Part shown: in pieces, positions 10,206-18,306 of the stretch | Layout of the letters: every line of letters begins with the position of its first letter | How positions within the stretch are numbered: position 1 is the first letter of the stretch | From: Thauera sp. | GTDB lineage: Bacteria > Pseudomonadota > Gammaproteobacteria > Burkholderiales > Rhodocyclaceae | Length of the DNA: 64,000 bases | Direction of reading: 5' to 3' | Assembly (NCBI GenBank): GCA_017302295.1 | Contig: JAFLDS010000007.1 | Span: 124,001-188,000, forward strand | Notes under the pieces: generated by a model | What the model was told of the DNA's origin: nothing | The model's input: the letters and a program-made list of their open reading frames with translations, nothing else | Databases searched by the model: none | Position numbers and translations under genes: made by a program

Positions 10206-10565
10206 ATGAAATCACGCACACGCCTCACTCAAGCCCGCCCCGCCCTGCGCTTTGCCGGCCTGTCCGCGTCTGCCTTCGCCCTCGCGATCGCAACGGGCGC
10301 ACTGTTTTCGGCCCCCGCCACCGCCGACGATCGCCCGCGTACCGACGAAGTGCGCAAGCTGCGCGAGAGTGGAAAGATCCTGCCGATGGAGGAGATCCTG
10401 AACCGCAGCCGCGCGGCGCAACCTGGCCAGGTCGTCGAGATCGAACTGGAGCACGACAGCGGGCGCTACACCTACGAAGTCAAGCTCATCGACAGCGCCG
10501 ACAAGGTGCACAAGCTCGAGCTCGACGCGGCAACCGGCGAAATCCTCAACCGGCGGGCGAAGTAA
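10206..10565 (+). CDS. Exported PepSY-domain protein
   Basis: 119 residues. A signal peptide is clear: basic start MKSRTRLTQARPALR, hydrophobic core to about residue 35, and likely cleavage after APATA (about 40). The mature part (GKILPMEEILNRSRAAQPG, then EIELEHDSGRYTYEVKLI, then KLELDAATGEILNRRAK) is one PepSY unit, ending in the typical D-A-x-T-G-E/x-I-L. PepSY proteins are periplasmic and often sit beside two-component systems, where they may modulate sensing or protease inhibition. It precedes the response regulator by three bases and is probably the first gene of a three-gene operon. Confidence 0.88.
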   Translation: MKSRTRLTQARPALRFAGLSASAFALAIATGALFSAPATADDRPRTDEVRKLRESGKILPMEEILNRSRAAQPGQVVEIELEHDSGRYTYEVKLIDSADKVHKLELDAATGEILNRRAK

Positions 10566-10568
10566 GCC

Positions 10569-11243
10569 ATGCGCCTGCTGCTCGTCGAAGACGATGCCGC
10601 GCTGGGAGAGCGCCTGCGGGCGCGTCTGACGCAGGAAGGCTACGCGGTCGACCTTGCCGCAGACGGCCTCGACGGCGCCCACCTGGGCGCAACGGAGCCC
10701 TACGATGCGGTCATCCTCGACCTCGGCCTGCCGCGCAAGCCGGGCCTTGCGATCCTGCGCGACTGGCGCGCCCTCGGCAACACCGTGCCCGTGCTGATCC
10801 TCACCGCGCGCGACGGCTGGGCCGAGCGTGTCGAGGGTCTGCAGGCGGGCGCCGACGACTACCTTGGCAAACCTTTCCACGCCGAAGAGCTCGTCGCCCG
10901 CATTCAGGCCCTGCTGCGCCGGGCCGCGCCCGCGCAGGCAACCGAACTGCGCATCGGCACCTGGCGCCTCGACGAAGCCCGGCAATGCCTGGTTAGCGCC
11001 TCCGATGCCACACAAGCGCTCACCGGCACCGAATTTCGCCTGCTGCGCTACTTCATGCGCCACCCCGGCGAGGTGCTGTCGAAAACAAGATTGTCCGAAC
11101 ACGTCTACGATTACGACAGCGAGCGCGACAGCAATGTGATCGAAGTCTATGTGCGGCGCTTGCGCACCCTGCTGGGACCGGACTCCATCGAAACCCGGCG
11201 CGGCCAGGGCTACGTCTTCAAGGGTTCGAGCCCGGCGGGCTGA
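10569..11243 (+). CDS. OmpR/PhoB-family response regulator
   Basis: 224 residues. The receiver domain has acidic residues E7/D8/D9 (LLLVEDD), phospho-acceptor D51 (VILDLGLP), T79 and K101 (YLGKPF). The C-terminal winged helix (about 130-222) includes [20 protein letters not shown] and the recognition region [16 protein letters not shown], ending GQGYVF. It resembles the QseB/PmrA/PhoP group, which often responds to cations or envelope stress, but the signal here is not evident. It is transcribed between the PepSY gene (3 bp) and the kinase. Confidence 0.92.
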   Translation: MRLLLVEDDAALGERLRARLTQEGYAVDLAADGLDGAHLGATEPYDAVILDLGLPRKPGLAILRDWRALGNTVPVLILTARDGWAERVEGLQAGADDYLGKPFHAEELVARIQALLRRAAPAQATELRIGTWRLDEARQCLVSASDATQALTGTEFRLLRYFMRHPGEVLSKTRLSEHVYDYDSERDSNVIEVYVRRLRTLLGPDSIETRRGQGYVFKGSSPAG

Positions 11244-11348
11244 ACCCGCAACCGTTGATCTGCTCCGTCCCGCGGCGGCGTCGCCGGTGTCTTGAAGCGG
11301 CCGACGGTGCGACGCCCGAGGAGGAAGCATGACGAGGAGCACGCCCGC

Positions 11349-12731
11349 ATGAACTCGCTGCGCCGCCGGCTTTCGATCTCGCTCGCTGCGGTGCTGCTTG
11401 CCGGCGGCGCCCTGCTCGCCTTCGGGCTGCAGGCCTTCCCGCGCCACCTCGTCGAGGATTACGTGCTGTCCCGGCTGCGTCACGACGCCGATCTGCTCTA
11501 TGTGCGCACGCTCGAGGCTGCCGCTGACCTGGCCAGCCTCGAGACCGCGACGCGCGGGACGGCCGGCTCGGTGTATGAGCTCCCGCTGTCCGGCCACTAC
11601 TTCCTCGTCCGGCGCGGCGAGCAGGTGCTGCGCTCGCGTTCGATGTGGGACGAAGACATCCCGCTCGCGCAACCCGGCCCGGGGCAGGAATCGAGCCATC
11701 GCCAGCCCGGGCCCGCCGGCCAGCAGCTGCTCAGCTTCGCGCGCCACTACCCCGACAGCGCGGGCCGCGGCGACGAAGGCATCGTCATCGCCGTCGCGGA
11801 AGACATCGCCGACATCGACGCCGCCATTGCCCGCTTTCGCGCCAATCTCCTGATCGGCGTCGTGCTCACGCTCGCGGTGCTGCTCGTCGTCCAGCGCCGC
11901 CTGCTCAATCGCGGACTGGCGCCGCTCGACGACGCGGTGGCCGCCTGCCGCGAACTCGAGCGCGGCGCCGCCACCACGCTCGACACCGACGCGCCGGTCG
12001 AAGTGCAGCCCCTGCTCGACGCCGTCAATCGCCTTGCCCATCACCATACCCAGCGCCTTGGCCGCATCCGGCACGCCGCGGGCAATCTGTCCCATGCCCT
12101 GAAGACGCCGCTCGCCGTGCTGTCGCACACGGCCGACGAGCTCTCCGCCCACGGCGACGCCGCGCTGGCCGATGAGGTTCGCGCCCAGCTCGACACGATG
12201 CGCGCCACCATCGAGCGCGAACTGCATCGCGCACGCCTCGCCGGCAGCGGCCCCACCCACGAATACTTCGACGCCCGCAACCAGCTCGGCGCGCTCGCCG
12301 AAGCCGTGCAGCGCCTGCATGCCGGGCGCGGCATCGCCATCGAGCTCGACGTGCCCGACTGCCGCTTTCCGGTCGACCGCGAGGACATGCTGGAGCTGTT
12401 CGGCAACCTGCTCGACAACGCCTGCAAGTGGGCGCAACGCCGCGTGCGCCTGTGCATCGACGCCGGGGCCGCGCCCGACGCGCTGGTCTTTCATGTCGAT
12501 GACGACGGCCCCGGCGTACCCGACGACATGCTTCACCGGCTCGGCACCGCCGGCCTGCGCAGCGACGAGAACCGCCCCGGTCATGGCCTGGGGCTGGCAA
12601 TCGTGGGCGACATCGTCACCCAGTACGGGGGCACCATCCAGTACAAGCGCGCACCCGCCCTCGGAGGCCTGCGGGTGCTCGTGCGGCTACCTCTCGCCGC
12701 ACAGAACGGCAGCCATGGAAAACGCCCGTGA
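11349..12731 (+). CDS. Membrane sensor histidine kinase (PhoQ/QseC-like)
   Basis: 460 residues. A first transmembrane helix lies at about 10-28, then a periplasmic domain of about 130 residues (ending ARHYPDSAGRGDE and GIVIAVAEDIADIDAA), and a second helix VVLTLAVLLVV. A HAMP-like linker follows. The H-box NLSHALKTPLAVLSHTADEL has phospho-acceptor H249, and the catalytic domain shows the N-box NLLDNACKWA and G-boxes DDDGPGVPDD and GHGLGLAIV. The ATG at 11349 begins MNSLRRRLSIS and places the signal anchor correctly. A 19-codon upstream extension is less likely. It is the cognate partner of the preceding regulator. Confidence 0.9.
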   Translation: MNSLRRRLSISLAAVLLAGGALLAFGLQAFPRHLVEDYVLSRLRHDADLLYVRTLEAAADLASLETATRGTAGSVYELPLSGHYFLVRRGEQVLRSRSMWDEDIPLAQPGPGQESSHRQPGPAGQQLLSFARHYPDSAGRGDEGIVIAVAEDIADIDAAIARFRANLLIGVVLTLAVLLVVQRRLLNRGLAPLDDAVAACRELERGAATTLDTDAPVEVQPLLDAVNRLAHHHTQRLGRIRHAAGNLSHALKTPLAVLSHTADELSAHGDAALADEVRAQLDTMRATIERELHRARLAGSGPTHEYFDARNQLGALAEAVQRLHAGRGIAIELDVPDCRFPVDREDMLELFGNLLDNACKWAQRRVRLCIDAGAAPDALVFHVDDDGPGVPDDMLHRLGTAGLRSDENRPGHGLGLAIVGDIVTQYGGTIQYKRAPALGGLRVLVRLPLAAQNGSHGKRP

Positions 12732-12782
12732 TCAACTCTATGCTGAAGTCACAGCCGAGTGACGCGATCGTGAATCGGAGCC

Positions 12783-14387
12783 ATGGCCGACATCTTCATC
12801 AGTTACGCATCCGAGGATCGTGCATTTGCCGCCGATCTCGCGGCTGCCCTGCACGACGCGGGCTGGAGCGTCTGGTGGGACAGGCGCATCGCGGTAGGCC
12901 AATCCTTCGACCGCGTGATCGAGGCCGAACTCGCCTTGGCGTCCTGCGTCGTCGTCGTATGGTCACCTGCGTCGGTCGAGTCCAACTGGGTTCGCAATGA
13001 AGCACGCGAGGCCCACGAGCGAGGCATCCTGTATCCGCTCACGATAGGGCGAGCGCGCAGTCCTCTCGAGTTCCGCCACCTGCAGACCGCCGGACTCACC
13101 GACTGGCAACGCGGCACCGGCCATGCCGATTTCGACAAGCTGCTGGCCGAACTGCACGACGCGCTGGACGCTCGTCGCCCCCCTGCCAAGCCCACGTCTG
13201 CGATTGCCGTTCCCGCCGCGCCGGCCCCGCTTCCAGTGCAAGCCACACCGGGTCAGCGCAGCAAGCCGCCCGCCAGATCCGACCTCAGCCGCGCTGCCCC
13301 TGCCCCTGCCACCACGCCGCACACCGCATCACCAGCCGTGACACGCGCGCCCGCCACCCGCCCCGCAGCCGGAGAGGCGCGACCAAGGGACGAGAAGAAA
13401 AACCCTGCTGCGCGCGAAACCGCTTCGGTCATCACCCGCGCGACCGTGCTCGATCAATCGATCGACTACGTGTGGTGCGTCAGGCTGTCCGCTGACGGCA
13501 CGCGGCTGGCGTCCGGGTCAGGCGGCCTGCTGCTCGAGGGCGACACGAAGATCAAGATCTGGGATGCCCGCACCGGAAAACTGCTCGACGTCCTGGCCGG
13601 GCATGCCCGGGCGGTCCAGAACGTCGCCTTCTCGCCGGACGGGCGCTTTCTCGCCTCCGCCGGCTTCGATGACCACCTGCGCGTGTGGCGCCTGTCCGAT
13701 CGCCGCTGCGTGGCGGACCTCACGCGCGACGCGTCCCTGCCGCGCTGGCTGTGGTTCTCCGGTGATGGAGACTCCTTGCTGCTGGCCGAGCGTCATCCCT
13801 TCCCGAGGCTGACACGCTGGCGGCACGACGAAGGCACGCTTGCCAAACCAGCCGAGCATCCGCTGCCTGCTGACCTTTCGGCAGTCGCACCTTCGGCCGA
13901 TGGCAAGGAACTGGCAATCGGCCTGAAGACTCGCCAGGTCAAGCTGGGGCGACTCCCAGGCAACGAGTTCGCCGCGCTGGGGCGCCATGGCGAAGGCGTC
14001 AACACGGTCGCATTTTCGGCCGACGGCCGGTTCATCGCCTCGGGATCAGGCGCCGAGTTCTTTTCCAGTGACAACTCGATCGTGATCTGGGACAGCTCGA
14101 GCCGTCAGCCGCGACATACGCTCCGCTCGCACAAGGACACGGTGACTTGCGTGGTCTTCTCGCCCGACGGCAGCCTGCTCGCTTCCGGTGGCGGAACCGA
14201 CATCCTGTCCAGCGACAACGACATCCGCATCTGGAGCGTCGCCGACGGCGCCTTGTTGCACATTCTTCGCGGCCACCGCAAGGGCGTTACCGACCTGTGC
14301 TTCATGTCCGACGGCCAGCGCCTCGCGTCCTCGTCCTACGACCACACCCTGCGCCTGTGGTCCCTGCCGCGCAGCGCCAGCGCCTGA
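12783..14387 (+). CDS. TIR domain fused to WD40 repeats
   Basis: 534 residues. Residues 1-125 are a TIR domain: MADIFISYASEDR at the start, WSVWWDRRIAVGQSF in the BB-loop region, and SVESNWVRNE containing W69 and the putative catalytic Glu E73 of NAD-consuming bacterial TIRs. A Pro/Ala-rich linker (about 140-215) follows. From about 218 to the end there are WD40 blades, recognisable by repeats such as VAFSPDGRFLASAGFDDHLRVW, VAFSADGRFIASGSG, VVFSPDGSLLASGGG and LCFMSDGQRLASSSYDHTL. Family knowledge: TIR domains of this type can hydrolyse NAD+ or make signalling nucleotides, and WD40 is a sensor or scaffold. It lies 51 bp after the kinase gene, so it may be co-transcribed. An immune role is inference. 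Confidence 0.85.
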   Translation: MADIFISYASEDRAFAADLAAALHDAGWSVWWDRRIAVGQSFDRVIEAELALASCVVVVWSPASVESNWVRNEAREAHERGILYPLTIGRARSPLEFRHLQTAGLTDWQRGTGHADFDKLLAELHDALDARRPPAKPTSAIAVPAAPAPLPVQATPGQRSKPPARSDLSRAAPAPATTPHTASPAVTRAPATRPAAGEARPRDEKKNPAARETASVITRATVLDQSIDYVWCVRLSADGTRLASGSGGLLLEGDTKIKIWDARTGKLLDVLAGHARAVQNVAFSPDGRFLASAGFDDHLRVWRLSDRRCVADLTRDASLPRWLWFSGDGDSLLLAERHPFPRLTRWRHDEGTLAKPAEHPLPADLSAVAPSADGKELAIGLKTRQVKLGRLPGNEFAALGRHGEGVNTVAFSADGRFIASGSGAEFFSSDNSIVIWDSSSRQPRHTLRSHKDTVTCVVFSPDGSLLASGGGTDILSSDNDIRIWSVADGALLHILRGHRKGVTDLCFMSDGQRLASSSYDHTLRLWSLPRSASA

Positions 14388-14588
14388 TCCGGCACGGCGC
14401 AGGTAGCGCGAGTCCGGTGCCGGAGTCATCGGCGCGGGCACCGAACGCCGGAATACCTGTCTACCGAAGCGTCGGAGATTCGTCCTCGACGGGTGGTGCC
14501 AGGCAGGATCGGTAAAGCCCGGGGTTCAGGCGGATCTCCGGCACGGGGAGGGCACTGCAGGGGACGCATCCTGATCGAGGAGACGATC

Positions 14589-15185
14589 ATGACGCTGCAT
14601 GACCTGCCAAAGATGTTCTATTCGTACTCGGAAGGCTGGTCGGAACTCATCCGCATCCACCCGACGATGGCCTGGCTGTTCGCCCTCTACGTGATGCCGC
14701 TGTCCCTGCTACCTCCGGCGATGGTCACGTATTCCATGGAACTCGCGCCCGGGGCGGTATTTCCTGCGGTGGTGCCGGCGCTCAGCACCGGCGAAGCCTG
14801 GGGCGTGGCAGTGGCCTTCTATGTCGCCGAACTGGCCATGGTGCTGCTGATGGCCTCCATCATCCAGGACATGGGCGAGCTGGTCGACGCCAGCCCGGGC
14901 TATCACGACGCCTTCATGCTGGCCGCCATCGCGCCCACTCCCCTCTGGCTGTCCTCCCTGGCGCTGTTCGTGCCTTCGCTCTGGGTCGTCGGCAGCGTGG
15001 TGGCGATCGCTTGGTTCGGCTCGGCCGCGCTCATCTTCCATGGCGTCTGCCCGTTGTTCGGCATCACCGACCACGGCAAGGGCCGGCTGATGGGCAGCTT
15101 CGTGCTGGCGCTCGGCGTCGTCGCCTGGCTGGCGCTGCTGGTCGTGCTGACACTGATCCTCAGCATGATCGTCGGTCTGCGTTGA
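14589..15185 (+). CDS. Yip1-family integral membrane protein
   Basis: 198 residues with about five hydrophobic helices. MTLHDLPKMFYSYSEGW with SELIRIHPTMAWLF and the IQDMGELVDASPGYHDAFML region match bacterial Yip1-domain proteins of the YIP1/DUF1282 group. Function is unknown. The start ATG at 14589 is preceded by a GAGGAGACG ribosome-binding region. It stands alone, with a very strong stem-loop 35 bp after the stop. The 201-bp gap before it (14388-14588) shows no recognisable feature. Confidence 0.75.
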   Translation: MTLHDLPKMFYSYSEGWSELIRIHPTMAWLFALYVMPLSLLPPAMVTYSMELAPGAVFPAVVPALSTGEAWGVAVAFYVAELAMVLLMASIIQDMGELVDASPGYHDAFMLAAIAPTPLWLSSLALFVPSLWVVGSVVAIAWFGSAALIFHGVCPLFGITDHGKGRLMGSFVLALGVVAWLALLVVLTLILSMIVGLR

Positions 15186-15220
15186 GCCGCAACGCCCCGA
15201 CGTCCGATGGAGCCGTTGGC

Positions 15221-15250
15221 AACCGGGGCCGGAAGGTACCGGCCCCGGTT
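15221..15250. terminator. Strong stem-loop after the Yip1 gene
   Basis: AACCGGGGCCGG and CCGGCCCCGGTT form a perfect 12-bp stem with a 6-base loop, followed by TTGTGTT. It is 35 bp past the Yip1 stop and well upstream of the next gene, so a Rho-independent terminator is likely. Confidence 0.75.
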
Positions 15251-15373
15251 TGTGTTGCGCTCCTCGAAGCGGAATTTCTGTATCGATCCGCGACAACCGC
15301 CCAAGCGCCCCGGCACCGCGCGTACCATGGTTCCTGCTCCAATTGCTCGCGCACTTTTCGGGAGGACAGGAAC

Positions 15374-16015
15374 ATGTCGCGCACCACCTTCGGCCGGCCC
15401 CGCATCATCGCCATCGCACTCGCTGCGCTTCTGACCGCCACGCCCGCATTGGCCGAGAAACCCGACCACGCGGGTGGCGGCAAGCAGGGGGGCAAACCGG
15501 ACCATGCACAGGGCCAGTCATCGCGCGCGGCGCGCGGACCGGATGAGGCCCGCGATCGTGCCCGCGGCGCAGAGGACGAGCGCGGCCGGCGGCCGGCGCA
15601 CGAAGCCGGCGACCCTCGTAACGATCGCGACGAGCGCGCCGACCGTGATGGTCGCGGCGACCGCGACTACCGCGACGATCGGCGCCAGGCGACGCGCGAG
15701 CACCGCTACTTCGAAGACCGCCAACGCAGCGTGGTCCGCAAGTATTACGCCGACGAATACCGCCGCGGCCAGTGCCCACCGGGGCTGGCCAAGAAGCGCA
15801 ACGGCTGCATGCCGCCGGGGCTGGCGAAGCAATGGCGCATCGGCGAACGTCTGCCGCGCGACGTCGTGTACTACGACCTGCCCCGCGCGCTGCTGATCGA
15901 CCTCGGGCCCGCGCCGCACATGCACAAGTACGTGCGTGTCGGCGCCGACATCCTGCTCATCGCCATCGGTACCGGCTTGATCGTGGACGCGCTCGAAGAC
16001 CTCAATTCAAGGTGA
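15374..16015 (+). CDS. Exported RcnB/CigR-like protein
   Basis: 213 residues. The signal peptide (MSRTTFGRPRIIAIALAALL) is cleaved near TPALA/EK. The mature N-terminal half is a highly charged, disordered D/R/E/G-rich stretch (residues 28-120). The C-terminal part contains two CPPGLAKKRNGC/MPPGLAKQW-type repeats and then LPRDVVYYDLPRALLIDLG, ending in a hydrophobic VRVGADILLIAIGTGLIVDAL. This C-terminal pattern is that of the RcnB (nickel/cobalt homeostasis) and CigR group of periplasmic proteins. Metal binding or regulation is therefore a family-based guess. A GGAGG-type site precedes the ATG. Confidence 0.72.
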   Translation: MSRTTFGRPRIIAIALAALLTATPALAEKPDHAGGGKQGGKPDHAQGQSSRAARGPDEARDRARGAEDERGRRPAHEAGDPRNDRDERADRDGRGDRDYRDDRRQATREHRYFEDRQRSVVRKYYADEYRRGQCPPGLAKKRNGCMPPGLAKQWRIGERLPRDVVYYDLPRALLIDLGPAPHMHKYVRVGADILLIAIGTGLIVDALEDLNSR

Positions 16016-16053
16016 GCGCGGCCGGGGCGGCGGCGCGTGCCGCGCGGCCCCGT

Positions 16054-16371
16054 TCAGCGCGCGGACCGCCCGGCCTTGCCGATGCCGTAACGCTCCATCC
16101 AGGCGCGAAAGCCGATCTCGCACGGGTCGCGGCGCAGGCGCACGAGATGCAGCAGCATGTTCTCCACCATCGCATGCGCGGCGATCGCCGCCATCATCTC
16201 CAGCCGCTGTTCGTGCGGCAAACCGAAGTCTTGCAGTTGGCGGTCGAGTTCGCAGAAGTGCGCGGCCATCAGCCGCCGCGCGCCCTCGGCGTCGATCGCC
16301 AGTCCGCTGAAGTCCAGCGGATCGCCCGCTTCGATCTCGGCAATCAGCGTTGCGATGGTTTCGGGCGTCAT
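16054..16371 (-). CDS. Conserved hypothetical protein
   Basis: 105 residues, cytoplasmic, mostly helical (MTPETIATLIAEIEAGDPLD), with HAMVENMLLHLVRL and FRAWMERYG near the end. I recognise no family. The ATG at 16371 follows GGAGG at a five-base distance; an ATG four codons upstream (16383) is possible. It is divergent from the tetR operon. Codon use matches its neighbours. Confidence 0.55.
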   Translation of the reverse strand: MTPETIATLIAEIEAGDPLDFSGLAIDAEGARRLMAAHFCELDRQLQDFGLPHEQRLEMMAAIAAHAMVENMLLHLVRLRRDPCEIGFRAWMERYGIGKAGRSAR

Positions 16372-16513
16372 GGTCGCCTCCATACAGAGCGGTCGCGTAT
16401 CGCTGAGACCGCAGACACCTCGCCATAGTGCCGCCTCCGGGCGCAGTTGGGCACGATTGAGCGCGCGGCGGCCGAGTCCCGAGATCCTGCTTGCGATTCC
16501 ACGCTGGACGGCT

Positions 16514-16541
16514 AAGATAGTAAGTAATTACTTACTATCTT
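16514..16541. promoter_or_regulatory. Perfect 28-bp palindromic operator before tetR
   Basis: Each half-site reads AAGATAGTAAGTAA, meeting its exact complement at the centre. The palindrome ends nine bases before the tetR ATG and is AT-rich against a GC-rich background. Placement and symmetry fit autoregulation by the TetR repressor that follows: a dimer bound here would cover the promoter or ribosome-binding site of the efflux operon. TACTTACT-like TetR half-sites are common in family operators. Confidence 0.8.
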
Positions 16542-16549
16542 GATGAGCG

Positions 16550-17158
16550 ATGCCCGACCACTCGAAACGCATCCCCGCCGACGAACGGCGCATGGCGACG
16601 ATCGAAGCGGTGATCGCCCTGGCTGCCGAACACAACCCGAGCGAGATCACGACCGCAGCCATCGCCGAGCACATGCACCTTACCCAGGGCGCACTTTTCC
16701 GCCACTTCCCGAATAAGGATGCGATCTGGGGCGCGGTGATGGAATGGGTGGCCGAGCGCCTGCTCCTCCGGCTCGACGAAGCCGTCAAAGCTGCGCCCAG
16801 CCCGCTCGCCGCGCTCGAGGCGATGTTCCTCACCCATGCCGCCTTCGTCGCCGAGCATCCGGGCGTGCCGCGCATGATGTTCGGCGAATTGCAGCGCCCC
16901 GCGCCCTCCCCCGCCCGGCACATGGTGCAGACAATCCTCCAGCGCTACGGCGAGCGCCTGCGCCGCCTGCTCGAAGCCGGTCGCGACGCCGGCGACATCG
17001 CGCCCGATCTCGACCTCGACGCGGCCGCCACCTTGTTCATCGGCACGGTCCAGGGTCTCGTCATGCAGTCCATGCTGGCCGGCGACGTCGGCCGCCTCGG
17101 CCGCGATGCGCCGCGCGTCTTCGCCATCTACCTGAATGGAATCCGGAGCCCGCGATGA
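16550..17158 (+). CDS. TetR/AcrR family transcriptional regulator
   Basis: 202 residues. The N-terminal helix-turn-helix spans about 15-60: RRMATIEAVIALAAEH, then ITTAAIAEHMHLTQGALFRHF with PNKDAIWGAVMEW. The C-terminal ligand-binding domain is helical. It is probably the local repressor of the HlyD-permease-ATPase operon it heads; the palindrome just upstream supports autoregulation. Its stop overlaps the HlyD ATG (ATGA). The inducer is unknown. An out-of-frame ATG seven bases upstream is ignored. Confidence 0.9.
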   Translation: MPDHSKRIPADERRMATIEAVIALAAEHNPSEITTAAIAEHMHLTQGALFRHFPNKDAIWGAVMEWVAERLLLRLDEAVKAAPSPLAALEAMFLTHAAFVAEHPGVPRMMFGELQRPAPSPARHMVQTILQRYGERLRRLLEAGRDAGDIAPDLDLDAAATLFIGTVQGLVMQSMLAGDVGRLGRDAPRVFAIYLNGIRSPR

Positions 17159-18306
17159 AGCCGCTTCCGCTTGCGCGCCGCACCCTGGTACTCGCCGCCG
17201 TCCTCCTCCCATTGCTGTTGCTGTTCATCTACGCCGCGCTGCGCTCGGGGCCGCTGGCGCCGGTTTCGGTCACCGTCGTAGCGGTGGAATCGCACCCGAT
17301 CACGCCGGCCCTGTTCGGCATCGGCACGGTCGAGGCGCGCTATGCCTACCGGATCGGGCCGACCATCGCCGGCCGCGTGCGCCGGCTCGAGGTGCAGGTC
17401 GGCGATGCGGTAACGGCGGGGCAGGTACTCGGGGAAATGGACCCGGTCGATCTCGACGACCGCGCCCGCGCCCAGGATGCCCTGCTCAGGCGCACCGAAG
17501 CCGCGCTGGCCGAAGCCCGGGCGCGCCAGGCCTATGCTTCAGCCCAGGCGCAGCGCTACGACAGCCTGCGCGGAGTCCGCGCCACCAGCGAAGAGATGGT
17601 CATCACCAAGCGGCAGGAACTTCAGATCGCCGATGCCGCGCTCGCCGGGGTGCGCCAGGACATGGCGCGCGCTCGCGCCGACCGCGAGGCCCTGGCTGCG
17701 CAGCGCGGCAACCTGCGTCTGATGGCGCCGGTGGATGGCGTCGTCACCTTGCGCGACGCCGAGCCGGGCAGCACCGTCATCGCCGGGCAGGCGGTGGTCG
17801 AGCTCATCGACCCTGCCAGCCTGTGGGTCAACACCCGCTTCGACCAGACCAGCGCCGCCGGCCTGGCCGCAGCACTCCCGGCGCAAGCAGTCCTGCGTTC
17901 GCGCAGCGGTCAGGCGCTCGCCGGCCGCGTGCTTCGCGTCGAGCCCAAGGCCGACGCCATCACCGAGGAAACCCTGGCCAAGATCGTGTTCGAGCGGCAA
18001 CCGAACCCCCTGCCCCCGCTCGGCGAGCTTGCCGAAGTCACCGTCAGCCTGCCGGCGCTGCCCGAGGCGCCGATCATCCCGAACGCGGCGGTGCGACGCG
18101 AGGGCGATCGCATCGGTGTGTGGCGCCTGTCGGGCGACAGCCTCGCTTTTGTGCCGGTGAAGCTGGGCGTGGCCGATCTGGACGGCCGCGTGCAGGTGCG
18201 CGAAGGCTTGAGCGCCGGCGACCGCATCGTGCTCTACAGCGACAAGCCGCTTGGCGTGCGCAGCAAGGTGCGCATCGTCGACCATATCGAGGGCGTCGCG
18301 CCATGA
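17155..18306 (+). CDS. HlyD/RND-type periplasmic adaptor subunit
   Basis: 383 residues. An N-terminal signal anchor (LVLAAVLLPLLLLFIYAAL) is followed by a barrel-sandwich segment (IGTVEARYAYRIGPTIAGRV with VQVGDAVTAGQVLGEMDPVD), an alpha-helical hairpin rich in Ala/Arg/Gln, and the second lipoyl half (LRLMAPVDGVVTLRDAEPGS with TVIAGQAVVELID). The protein would bridge the inner-membrane ABC permease and an outer-membrane channel. No TolC-like gene is adjacent. Four-base overlaps at both ends (ATGA) show tight translational coupling with tetR and the permease. Confidence 0.88.
   Translation: MKPLPLARRTLVLAAVLLPLLLLFIYAALRSGPLAPVSVTVVAVESHPITPALFGIGTVEARYAYRIGPTIAGRVRRLEVQVGDAVTAGQVLGEMDPVDLDDRARAQDALLRRTEAALAEARARQAYASAQAQRYDSLRGVRATSEEMVITKRQELQIADAALAGVRQDMARARADREALAAQRGNLRLMAPVDGVVTLRDAEPGSTVIAGQAVVELIDPASLWVNTRFDQTSAAGLAAALPAQAVLRSRSGQALAGRVLRVEPKADAITEETLAKIVFERQPNPLPPLGELAEVTVSLPALPEAPIIPNAAVRREGDRIGVWRLSGDSLAFVPVKLGVADLDGRVQVREGLSAGDRIVLYSDKPLGVRSKVRIVDHIEGVAP

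Noticed and set aside
10212-12584. 790-codon open frame on the minus strand
   Set aside because: It is an antisense shadow of the response regulator and kinase genes; composition is that of a GC-rich complementary frame and no motif is present.
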